From Opitutia bacterium UBA5964 (GTDB lineage Bacteria > Verrucomicrobiota > Verrucomicrobiia > Opitutales > Coraliomargaritaceae): 32,652 nt of DNA. Below, in pieces: positions 26,048 to 32,652 of this stretch. Location of the stretch: contig DJBY01000145.1 of NCBI GenBank assembly GCA_002430605.1, positions 1,907-34,558 on the forward strand. Direction: 5' to 3'. The position numbers were made by a program, and so were the translations under genes. How positions within the stretch are numbered: position 1 is the stretch's first letter; each line of letters starts with the position of its first letter. The notes under the pieces are model-generated. The model did not search any database. It was not told where the DNA came from and saw only the letters and a program-made list of their open reading frames with translations.

Positions 26048-27145
26048 ATGACACTGAACGACCTAGGATGGAACGACCGCTTTGAAGCCGAATTTGCAGA
26101 ATACCGCGAAAAAGGCTGGGAGCCGGCGCGTCTGATTCGCGACAATAAAATCTCGTATGGTGCGGTGCTCGACGATGGCACGGAGATGGAGGTGGCTTTA
26201 GGCGGTGCGGTCTACCACGAGGCGGAGACAGATGCCGAGTTGCCAGCCGTCGGTGATTGGGTTGCGCTGGAAATGGGTGCGGAGGGCAATGAATACGAGG
26301 GCTTGATTCGTGCGCGCTTGGAGCGGCAGACTTGCCTCTCTCGTAAAGCTCCGGGCAAGGGCACCGAAGAGCAAGTGATGGCTGCCAATGTCAATGTGGT
26401 CTTTGCGGTAACCGACGCCGGTCAGGATTTTAACCTGCGTCGGATGGAGCGCTATTTTACAGTGATGCTGCGTAGTGGCGCACGTTCGGTTGTTTTATTG
26501 AATAAGAGTGATCTGTATTCAAATGAGATCAATCAGATGGCGAAAGAGGCATTGAAGGCGCTGAGTCCTGATGTTGAGGTGATTCTAACGTCTGCAATCG
26601 AAAGTTCGGGAGTCGATGCGATTCGGAGCTATCTCGAACCGGGGGTGACGATTGCGTTGATTGGCTCCAGTGGTGTGGGAAAGTCTTCGCTGATCAATCA
26701 ATTAATCGGTCAAGATTGGCTCTGGACGGGTGAGGTGAATGGCGTGACTGGCAAGGGGACGCATACGACGACGGCGCGTGAGCTGTTGCCGCTGAAGGCA
26801 GGTGGTATGCTGATCGATAACCCTGGGATTCGTGAAGTGCAGGTCTGGACCGATGCGAAAACTCTGAAGGAAAGCTTTCGTGATTTCGATGAGGTCGCGA
26901 CTCAATGCAAGTATCACGATTGTAAACATCGATCGGATCAAGGCTGTGCGATTCAGGCGGCCATTGAAGACGGCACTTTGAGCCGTGAGCGCTTTATTAA
27001 CTATTTGAAACTCGATTTTGAATTAGAAAAGCTGAGCCAGCGTAAGAAAAAACGCGAACTCACAGTAAGTCGTCGCACCCGCCGCGAGCTGAATTCCAAG
27101 GGTGAGAAATATAGCCGAAAGCCACCTCGCGAGGGGCGACGTTAA
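26048..27145 (+). CDS. rsgA: Ribosome small-subunit-dependent GTPase RsgA
   Basis: RsgA (YjeQ) is a GTPase that binds the 30S subunit late in assembly and helps release RbfA. The 365-residue product has the OB-fold region (about 35-100). It then has the circularly permuted GTPase motifs in their expected order: NKSD (G4, 152-155), GSSGVGKS (G1, 206-213), the Thr-rich switch GKGTHTTT (G2, 235-242) and DNPGIRE (G3, 257-263). The zinc motif C-x2-H-x-C-x7-C follows (Cys287, His290, Cys292, Cys300). The C-terminus is basic (KKKRELTVSRRTRRE), suited to rRNA contact. It is slightly longer at the N-terminus than E. coli RsgA. It ends 8 bp from the convergent methyltransferase-like gene, with no terminator visible. 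Confidence 0.94.
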   Translation: MTLNDLGWNDRFEAEFAEYREKGWEPARLIRDNKISYGAVLDDGTEMEVALGGAVYHEAETDAELPAVGDWVALEMGAEGNEYEGLIRARLERQTCLSRKAPGKGTEEQVMAANVNVVFAVTDAGQDFNLRRMERYFTVMLRSGARSVVLLNKSDLYSNEINQMAKEALKALSPDVEVILTSAIESSGVDAIRSYLEPGVTIALIGSSGVGKSSLINQLIGQDWLWTGEVNGVTGKGTHTTTARELLPLKAGGMLIDNPGIREVQVWTDAKTLKESFRDFDEVATQCKYHDCKHRSDQGCAIQAAIEDGTLSRERFINYLKLDFELEKLSQRKKKRELTVSRRTRRELNSKGEKYSRKPPREGRR

Positions 27146-27153
27146 TTCAGGAT

Positions 27154-27801
27154 TTAATAATCCTCGTCTTCGAGCTTGCGGTAGAGGCAGATGTCGCGGT
27201 CGCCGAAGTAGGCGACTAGGATCGCGCCTTCGCCTGCAACTGCATCGAACAGTTTGAGCATCATTTCTTGTTCGCCTGGCCAAGGATAAACGAAGAACAG
27301 ATCCACTTCTTCAATGTCAATATCCATGCCGTCGTAGCGCGGATTACCATCGACGCTGTGGCCGAAGCTATCGTCGCGCACGATGTCGTGTCCACTTAGT
27401 GCGTCGTAGCTGATGAAGCCGTCGGGGATGTAGCTGACTGGTAGAAACTCTGCCGCGATACCGTGGTCGGCGAGTAGTGATTCGGCGCCTTCGACGAGTT
27501 TTTCTTCGATCTCGATGCCGCGTGCCTCGTAGCCGAGCATGGCCGCGAGTCCAGTGGCGACGCCAAATCCGCTGCCCCATTCGATGAAGTTTTCACCGAG
27601 GGGCAGACCTTGCTCAGTGACGTGGCGTAGCGCAGCGTAAACTTGCGCGGGTTCACTAGGCACGTAGCGAGGGTAGCGCTTGTTGAGCTTCTGGTCGTAG
27701 AACAGATCGCAACGCCGGTCGGCTTCATCGATGAAGGCTGCAACTGCGGCTGGCAGTTTAGCGTCTTGATCGACGGTGTATGGGATTTCTTCGTAGGACA
27801 C
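27154..27801 (-). CDS. Class I SAM-dependent methyltransferase-like protein
   Basis: The 215-residue product contains a Rossmann motif I, FIEWGSGFG (72-80). It is followed by GLAAMLGYEARGIEIEEKLVEGA, in which Glu97 or Glu99 would contact the ribose of S-adenosylmethionine. Downstream, VDLFFVYPWPGEQEMMLKLFDAVAGEGAILVAYFG gives the later strands, with YPWPGEQ in the usual motif IV position. The N-terminal 50 residues may bind substrate. I do not recognise the substrate class. The start is GTG at 27801, giving MSYEEIPYTV; no nearby ATG fits better. It stands alone on the minus strand behind an intergenic region rich in hairpins, and converges with rsgA. Confidence 0.75.
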   Translation of the reverse strand: MSYEEIPYTVDQDAKLPAAVAAFIDEADRRCDLFYDQKLNKRYPRYVPSEPAQVYAALRHVTEQGLPLGENFIEWGSGFGVATGLAAMLGYEARGIEIEEKLVEGAESLLADHGIAAEFLPVSYIPDGFISYDALSGHDIVRDDSFGHSVDGNPRYDGMDIDIEEVDLFFVYPWPGEQEMMLKLFDAVAGEGAILVAYFGDRDICLYRKLEDEDY

Positions 27802-27912
27802 GGGTTCGAATGGTGAAGAGTGAGTTGTAAATAGTGAAGGGTCGGGAGACTGATTATACTTAATCGTAATCGTTTTCTTAATCCTAATTGGATTTCAGTG
27901 GATTCAATATAG

Positions 27913-27932
27913 AAGCGACACTTTTGTCGCTT
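27913..27932. repeat. Hairpin 1 of a pair, AAGCGACA stem
   Basis: AAGCGACA (27913-27920) and TGTCGCTT (27925-27932) form a perfect 8-bp stem with a 4-base loop. A second hairpin with nearly the same stem follows 13 bp later. Confidence 0.6.
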
Positions 27933-27945
27933 TCATGTGGCGGAA

Positions 27946-27965
27946 AAGCGACAGGACGGTCGCTT
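27946..27965. repeat. Hairpin 2 of a pair, AAGCGAC stem
   Basis: AAGCGAC (27946-27952) and GTCGCTT (27959-27965) form a 7-bp stem with a 6-base loop. It ends 4 bp from the stop codon of the Hsp15-like gene and on the minus strand is followed by four T (complement of 27944-27947, partly within the stem), so it could act as a weak terminator. It is part of a sequence resembling 13850-13882 and 23931-23959. Confidence 0.55.
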
Positions 27966-27969
27966 CGAC

Positions 27970-28344
27970 TTATTCGCCTAGTAGACGCGTGATGTCGCGC
28001 CGGTCCTTCTTAGTTGGACGACCGGCACCTTTATGGCTGAAGACTTTGGCGTTTTCGCGTTTCTCGCGGGCGGCCTCGTATTCGGACTCGGGAGTTTGGT
28101 CTTCGAAGTAATCAGAGAGCAGGCCCGCGCCAACGCGTTTCTCGGTGAGTCCGGCGACGTGTAGGGTGCGGGTCAGCGCTTTGGTGCGAGCAACGATGTT
28201 GTCGCCAATTCGAATCTTTGCCGAGGGCTTGGCGATGATGCCGTTGTGCCGAATCGCGGAGCCGCGACAGGCTTCGGTGGCATCGCTGCGTGTTTTATAC
28301 ACGCGCGTGCCCCAGAGCCATTTGTCTATGCGGACAGATTCCAT
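27970..28344 (-). CDS. hslR: S4-domain RNA-binding protein, Hsp15 type
   Basis: Hsp15 binds free 50S subunits that carry stalled peptidyl-tRNA and helps recycle them. With ATG at 28344 the product is 124 residues. An S4 domain comes first (about 4-65: VRIDKWLWGTRVYKTRSDATEACRGSAIRHNG, with the typical 'R.DKWLW..R..KTR..A' start). A charged C-terminal region follows (EAAREKRENAKVFSHKGAGRPTKKDRRDITRLLG) with the GRPTKKDRR motif characteristic of the Hsp15/YrfH group. The frame stays open far upstream, but that region is a shadow of the aminotransferase gene. It lies 25 bp downstream of that gene on the same strand and is probably co-transcribed with it. Confidence 0.88.
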   Translation of the reverse strand: MESVRIDKWLWGTRVYKTRSDATEACRGSAIRHNGIIAKPSAKIRIGDNIVARTKALTRTLHVAGLTEKRVGAGLLSDYFEDQTPESEYEAAREKRENAKVFSHKGAGRPTKKDRRDITRLLGE

Positions 28345-28369
28345 TCTTCGTATATGAGACCTGAGATTG

Positions 28370-29527
28370 TTATCGATTGCTGAGGGCCGCTGCCATTTTT
28401 TCGAGGCCTTCGAGGAGTCGACTGCGTGGGCAACCGAAGTTGAGACGCAGATGCTGGATGCCGTCAAAAGGGATGCCGTCCGATAGGCCGACGCCATTAT
28501 CTTCGAAGAATCCCACCGGGTTCTCAAGCTCCAGTCGTGTAACGTCGAACCACGCGAGGTAAGTCGATTCCATCGGGCGGAAGGTGATGCCTGGAATTTG
28601 CGTTTTGATGAACTTGTAGGTGAGTTCGTAGTTGCCGCGCAAATACGAGAGTAGTGCCTGACGCCATGGCTCGCCGAGGTTGTAAGCGGCTTCGCAACCG
28701 GCATAGCCGAAGCAGTTGACCTCGGTGATGATGCCGCGAATCGTTTTCTGAAATTGGAGGCGTAGCTTTGAGTTCTCGATAATGGAGAAGGCGCACGCGA
28801 GGCCAGGCAGGTTATAGGTCTTGCTTGGGGCCATGAGTGTGACGGTGCGTGCGGCTAGGCTTTCGCTGAGTTTCACAGTGACGATGTGCTGCGCATTATC
28901 ATCAAAGATGAGGTCGCAATGAATCTCGTCGGAAATAAGAATCAGGTCGTGCTTCTCGCAAAAGTCGCCGAGGCGGGTGAGTTCTCCTCTTGTGTAAACG
29001 CGGCCGACTGGATTGTGCGGGCTGCAGAGGATGAAGAGTTTGGTGTTTGGCTTTACCGCGGCTTCCATTGCATCGAAGTCGAGTGTCCAGTGGTCGTTGG
29101 CGTCGAGGCAGAGCTGGGTTTTGATGAGTTCGCGATTTGCGTAGTCGGGTGCGCCAAGGAACGGCGGGTAGACCGGTGTCGCAGTCATCACCGACTCATC
29201 GGCTGCGACGTAGGCGTGGCAGCAGAGATTAATTGCGGGCACGAGTCCGGGGAGAAAGTTGAGCCAATGTCCCTTCGCATTGTAGCCGTGTTGGCGATCC
29301 AAGTAGTCGAGGACGGCTTGAATCGGTGCTTCATAAGGGATTGTGTAGCCGTAGATGCCGTGGTCGAGGCGCTGCTGAAGGGCTGCGATGATCTCGGGCG
29401 CGGTGGTGAAATCCATATCGGCGACCCAGAGTGGCAGAATGTCGAGGTCCTTGTATTTGTCCCATTTGAGGGAGCCGTAGCCAGTCCGATCCGGGCAGGT
29501 GTCGAAATTGTAGGGTGTGTCTGTCAT
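28370..29527 (-). CDS. PatB/MalY-type PLP-dependent aminotransferase or C-S lyase
   Basis: This fold-type I PLP enzyme resembles PatB and MalY, cystathionine beta-lyase-like enzymes that cleave C-S bonds. With ATG at 29527 the product is 385 residues, the family's usual length. The N-terminal pattern FDTCPDRTGYGSLKWDKY and LPLWVADMDF (31-40) is diagnostic. PLP contacts are visible at CSPHNPVGRV (168-177, Asn172), SDEIHCDL (199-206, Asp200) and APSKTYNLPG (232-241, Lys236 as Schiff base). A TTG start at 29572 would add 15 residues, but that start lies in a short repeated sequence and the extra residues look foreign. It lies between adenine deaminase (60 bp upstream) and the Hsp15-like gene. 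Confidence 0.9.
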   Translation of the reverse strand: MTDTPYNFDTCPDRTGYGSLKWDKYKDLDILPLWVADMDFTTAPEIIAALQQRLDHGIYGYTIPYEAPIQAVLDYLDRQHGYNAKGHWLNFLPGLVPAINLCCHAYVAADESVMTATPVYPPFLGAPDYANRELIKTQLCLDANDHWTLDFDAMEAAVKPNTKLFILCSPHNPVGRVYTRGELTRLGDFCEKHDLILISDEIHCDLIFDDNAQHIVTVKLSESLAARTVTLMAPSKTYNLPGLACAFSIIENSKLRLQFQKTIRGIITEVNCFGYAGCEAAYNLGEPWRQALLSYLRGNYELTYKFIKTQIPGITFRPMESTYLAWFDVTRLELENPVGFFEDNGVGLSDGIPFDGIQHLRLNFGCPRSRLLEGLEKMAAALSNR

Positions 29528-29554
29528 ATGCGGGAGAACGATCAACTGCGTGTT

Positions 29555-29585
29555 GTATTCCTGCAAACTCAATTCGTTAAAAACT
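29555..29585. repeat. Imperfect 31-bp direct repeat, copy A (downstream of ade)
   Basis: This copy matches 31280-31310 at 26 of 31 bases, same orientation. The two copies lie on either side of the adenine deaminase gene; the core is CAATTCG-y-TAAAAACT. Confidence 0.5.
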
Positions 29586-29587
29586 AA

Positions 29588-31192
29588 TTAGATCAGTGAG
29601 AATGTACTGACGTCAAATAAGCCCTGATCCGATATTTTCAGCTTTGGTATGACGAGTAGTGCCATGAATGAGAGCGTCATATAGGGTGAGGCGAGTGGGC
29701 AGCCGAATTGCTTGGCGGTGTTGGATAGTGATGTGAATGCGTGCGCGACGTCTTGGCATGTTCCGGTGCTCATGAGTCCTGCGATCGGCAGTGGTAAGGT
29801 CTTTTCGATACCGTCGGCGGTGAGGCTGAGGCCTCCTTGCACTTGGATGATTAAATTGGTGGCGCGGCACAGGTGCTCCGTGCTGGTGCCAACTACGACG
29901 ATATTATGGCTGTCGTGTGAGACGCTTGAGGCGATGGCGGCATCTTTTAGGCCGAAGCCTTTTATGAGTGCGACGGCTGGAGGTGTGTCAGCATATCGAT
30001 TAACGACGGCGATATAACAGAGGTCCTGTTCGGGATTTGCGCTTTGTGCGGTTGCCTCGGTTTCGTCGGTTATGATCTGTCCGTCAAGTGCGACAATGAT
30101 TCGGCGTGCGCCGTCGGTGGAGGGGAGTTTAAAATCACTCGGTTGTTTCTGCGTTGCATCGAATCGATTGATCGGGGTGGTGGGTAAGTAAGGGAGCGTG
30201 GTCTGTCCATTTTCGGCGACTAATTGGCCAGACTTCCAGCAGCGCAGGCAGCGCATCGTCGTGAGCGAATCGAATTCGGCGATGTCGGCGGAATCACCGA
30301 TTTGCAGGCACCCTAGGTTGAGCCCGTAATGCTGAATCGGGTTGAGACTGGCTGCGCGTAGTGCATGCATGGGCTCGACTCCATGGCCGATGGCGCGGGC
30401 GATGAGTGCATTGATATGAGAGATGGCTAAGTCATCGGGGTGTTTATCATCACTACAAAAGAAGCAGAGCTCGGGAAATTCGTTAAGCAATGGCCAGAGG
30501 GTGTCGAAGTTGCGTGCGGCTGAACCTTCGCGAATTGCGATTTTCATGCCGAGTCGGCATTTCTGACGTGCTTCATCCAAGGTAATGCTCTCGTGGTCGG
30601 TTTCAATGCCAGCGGAGGCGTATTGCTGCAGCGCTTCGCCTGTGACTGCGGGGGCATGGCCGTCGATGCGTTTGCCACGAATCTTTGCCTTTTCGATGAT
30701 CGCCATCATGCGAGCATCGCGGCTGATGACGGCTGGGAAATTCATGACCTCGGCTAGATATCGGATCTCGTCTTTGGCTAGTAGTTGATCGACTTCATCC
30801 GGCCCAAAGTTCGCACCTGCGGTTTCGAATGGTGTGGCTGGCACGCAAGAGGGTGCGCCAAAGTAAATGGCAAATGGAGTGCGTTTGGCGTCTTCGAGCA
30901 TCCACTCGACTCCGGGGATTCCGAGCACATTTGCAATCTCATGGGGGTCGCTGACCGATGCTACGGTGCCATGGGTGAGTGCTGCACGGCCAAATTCTGA
31001 GGGGGGTAGTAGGGAGCTCTCTATATGGACATGCGCATCGACGAGTCCTGGGCAGAGGTAGGTGTTATACGTCGCCTCCGGAGTGAGCTCGATCGCGCTG
31101 ATGCGACCATCGCTGAGGGTGATTTTACCGGGAGCAATGGTGCCCGTGATAACGTCGACGATATTTCCAGATAAACGAATGGGATCACTCAT
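29588..31192 (-). CDS. ade: Adenine deaminase
   Basis: Ade (amidohydrolase superfamily) converts adenine to hypoxanthine and ammonia for purine salvage. The 534-residue product starts with the small beta domain. The metal site LVDAHVHIESSLLPPSEFGRA follows (His54, His56), with the family-specific TVASVSDPHEIANVLG (77-92) and the central DGHAPAVTGEALQQYASAGIETDHES region. FCSDDKHPDDL carries the late aspartates. The C-terminal adenine-deaminase domain (about 385-534) includes SVSHDSHNIVVVG and LPLPIAGLMS. It is slightly shorter than B. subtilis and E. coli Ade (577-588 residues), mostly by loop length. The ATG at 31192 gives the normal start. Imperfect 31-bp direct repeats lie on both sides of the gene. 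Confidence 0.93.
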   Translation of the reverse strand: MSDPIRLSGNIVDVITGTIAPGKITLSDGRISAIELTPEATYNTYLCPGLVDAHVHIESSLLPPSEFGRAALTHGTVASVSDPHEIANVLGIPGVEWMLEDAKRTPFAIYFGAPSCVPATPFETAGANFGPDEVDQLLAKDEIRYLAEVMNFPAVISRDARMMAIIEKAKIRGKRIDGHAPAVTGEALQQYASAGIETDHESITLDEARQKCRLGMKIAIREGSAARNFDTLWPLLNEFPELCFFCSDDKHPDDLAISHINALIARAIGHGVEPMHALRAASLNPIQHYGLNLGCLQIGDSADIAEFDSLTTMRCLRCWKSGQLVAENGQTTLPYLPTTPINRFDATQKQPSDFKLPSTDGARRIIVALDGQIITDETEATAQSANPEQDLCYIAVVNRYADTPPAVALIKGFGLKDAAIASSVSHDSHNIVVVGTSTEHLCRATNLIIQVQGGLSLTADGIEKTLPLPIAGLMSTGTCQDVAHAFTSLSNTAKQFGCPLASPYMTLSFMALLVIPKLKISDQGLFDVSTFSLI

Positions 31193-31279
31193 GAGCTCAC
31201 AATTGTTGCACTTGAGCGATTAGGCCTCAAGTGGAATCTTGTGGCGGTCATCTGCGGCAGTGCGCATCAGTCGCATGTC

Positions 31280-31310
31280 GTATTTTTGCGAAATCAATTC
31301 GCTAAAAACT
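31280..31310. repeat. Imperfect 31-bp direct repeat, copy B (overlaps the C39-like gene's end)
   Basis: This copy is 84% identical to 29555-29585. It contains the stop codon (31302-31304) of the peptidase-like gene and lies 88 bp before the ade start. Confidence 0.5.
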
Positions 31311-32652
31311 GACGAGATAGATGGAACCTTGAGACACTTGTTCCGCTTGTTCGGCGGAGATCCATCGTTCGTTATACGCAGGCCCCCACGAATCGCTGAC
31401 TGCAATTTCGTCAGTCGCTTTGTTGTAGCCGATGATCATGCAGGCGTGCGCGGACGTGATATCTTTTGAGAGTTCAGTCCCTTGGGCGCTTGTTTCAGTA
31501 TCTTTGCCCCAAGTCTCCCAGTCGGTGACTAATTTCCTATCCTGAGTTCGTTGATTGGCGTATTGGTTATATGCGTTTGAGGAAAACATAGTCCAAATCA
31601 TTGGCAGCCCTTTATCGATATATTTCTGAATGGTGCGGATTTTGATCGGCTCGTTGAGCTGCTTCATTGTGCGGCTCTGAGATGCGATGTATCCGTCGAT
31701 TGAGGCAATGATCGCGCTGAGCGAGGTGCCGCCGCCGATGTCTGTCTGACCTGCCATGGCTAGGATATACATATCGGCTGGGATTTGCATATAGCGGAGG
31801 TAGCGTTCGAAGGTCGCGGGCACGCAATAGCCCTTGGGGCCTTGGTTCACCATCGGGATATTGTCGATGATGACATCGCCATTAGGGCGCGTTATGATAT
31901 TCTGTGTCGTGAGATTGCGTAGGGCGGCGTCGGAAAATTTCTGTCCGCGACCCTTGTTGTCTGCAGATGCGCTGCTGGTGATTCTGAGGCTGACGTATTC
32001 GTCTTCTTGTGTGGCGAGTAGGAGTGCGTGGCCGTACCAGTCCCAGCGTTGTATGAGCTGTTTGATCCCACGGCCGCTGCCGTATTGTTGCTTCTCGGGT
32101 TTTCCCAGTATGTGACTGATACGCTCGATAATGCGATTTGTATCGCGTTCGATGGCTGCTTGCATCGCTACGATTTCGTCCTTGATGGGAGGGTTGCTAA
32201 ACTTGAAGTCGCCTTTGTTGGCAAAGACGATGCTAATTAAAGCAGCTTGATTGTCTGCTCCATAGATAACTGAGGAATATGGGCGCGTTCCGAGAATGCG
32301 GAAGTCGGCAGGCGGGTAGTATCGATAGCTGGACTGGGTGCTGGTGTTTGATTCACGGGGCCAGTTGAGGCGTTGGGCTACGTCGTCGGGCGCATCATCC
32401 CATAGGTTATTGTCCTTTAATAAGGAGATCCCTAGCAGCTCGTTGATTATTTGAAAGCGAGACTGCTCCTGTTTGGCGAGGTCGATGATCGCTTGGTGGC
32501 TGTCCGTTGACAATCGATCGCGATCGAGCCAAGTTGTACTGCCGTTTTGTAGGCGTATTTGAATGCGTGTGTCCTCGATCTCCAGAACCGCAACGTCAAT
32601 GGCCGTGCCTTCTTTGTTCGAGAGCGTGATGCCGTTTAGCGAATGCAGCGCG
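31302..32652 (-). CDS. C39-like cysteine peptidase protein with SHD1-like domain, 5' end cut off
   Basis: The reading frame is open through the right window edge, so at least the N-terminus is missing; 449 residues are visible. The first 55 or so (SLNGITLSNKEGTAIDVAVLEIEDTRIQIRLQNGSTTWLDRDRLS) resemble the SHD1-type beta module common in PVC-group exported proteins. A long helical middle follows. The last 180 residues look like a C39-type papain-fold peptidase: Cys in GYCVPATFERYL (codon at 31824-31826), His in SAHACMIIGYN (31446-31448) and the downstream VSDSWGP with the usual Asp. A TTG at 32513 could be mistaken for the start, but coding sequence clearly continues upstream. The substrate is unknown, and no leader-peptide or ABC exporter gene is nearby, so a bacteriocin-processing role is not supported. 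Confidence 0.8.
   Translation of the reverse strand, partial: ALHSLNGITLSNKEGTAIDVAVLEIEDTRIQIRLQNGSTTWLDRDRLSTDSHQAIIDLAKQEQSRFQIINELLGISLLKDNNLWDDAPDDVAQRLNWPRESNTSTQSSYRYYPPADFRILGTRPYSSVIYGADNQAALISIVFANKGDFKFSNPPIKDEIVAMQAAIERDTNRIIERISHILGKPEKQQYGSGRGIKQLIQRWDWYGHALLLATQEDEYVSLRITSSASADNKGRGQKFSDAALRNLTTQNIITRPNGDVIIDNIPMVNQGPKGYCVPATFERYLRYMQIPADMYILAMAGQTDIGGGTSLSAIIASIDGYIASQSRTMKQLNEPIKIRTIQKYIDKGLPMIWTMFSSNAYNQYANQRTQDRKLVTDWETWGKDTETSAQGTELSKDITSAHACMIIGYNKATDEIAVSDSWGPAYNERWISAEQAEQVSQGSIYLVSF

Noticed and set aside
28345..28704. Long N-terminal extension of the Hsp15-like protein
   Set aside because: It overlaps the aminotransferase gene in another frame and is rich in Ser, Arg and Thr, as expected for a shadow.

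Overview
This 32.6 kb window is dense chromosomal DNA from a Gram-negative bacterium. It probably belongs to the Verrucomicrobiota, near the marine Opitutia/Puniceicoccales. That placement is an inference. It rests on a very long GreA-type factor of the kind known from the PVC group (chlamydial GreA is similarly long), an exported sulfatase, a complete Mla outer-membrane lipid transport operon, and a domain resembling SHD1, which is common in PVC proteins, on a peptidase-like gene. I see no rRNA, tRNA, CRISPR array, transposase or phage gene.

Layout. 1-5012: uppP (minus strand, cut at the left edge) diverges from trpD-glmM-TPR protein. 5202-8420: rsmB (minus) diverges from the long greA, which ends at a textbook terminator. 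8579-11959: a five-gene mlaE-F-D-C-A operon. 11976-13721: a convergent minus-strand set, sufE-tatD-DUF983. 14004-20459: minus-strand eno, a YfgM-like membrane protein, purU and carB, with terminators after eno and after the YfgM-like gene. 20603-23777: four plus-strand genes that look like one uncharacterised envelope operon: a membrane-anchored repeat protein, a Ser/Gly-rich exported protein, a small exported protein with a polyproline tail, and an 84-residue cytoplasmic protein. 24116-25669: a lone exported sulfatase. 26048-27145: rsgA. 27154-32652: minus-strand genes for a methyltransferase-like protein, an Hsp15-type S4 protein, a PatB/MalY-type aminotransferase, adenine deaminase and a C39-like peptidase protein cut by the right edge.

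Most of the window is housekeeping: peptidoglycan precursor supply (GlmM, UppP), tryptophan, pyrimidine/arginine and one-carbon metabolism (TrpD, CarB, PurU), glycolysis (Eno), ribosome maturation or rescue (RsmB, RsgA, Hsp15), Fe-S assembly (SufE) and envelope lipid balance (Mla).

The parts most worth a second look are: (a) the sulfatase, which is bracketed by two roughly 60-bp, 90% identical copies of the 3' end of the preceding small gene and has a strand composition opposite to most of the window, which suggests insertion of foreign DNA; (b) the four-gene operon at 20603-23777, for which I can assign no function; (c) an Mla operon that carries mlaA, whose product lacks a lipobox, and no mlaB; (d) the long GreA; (e) several hairpin-containing intergenic repeats.
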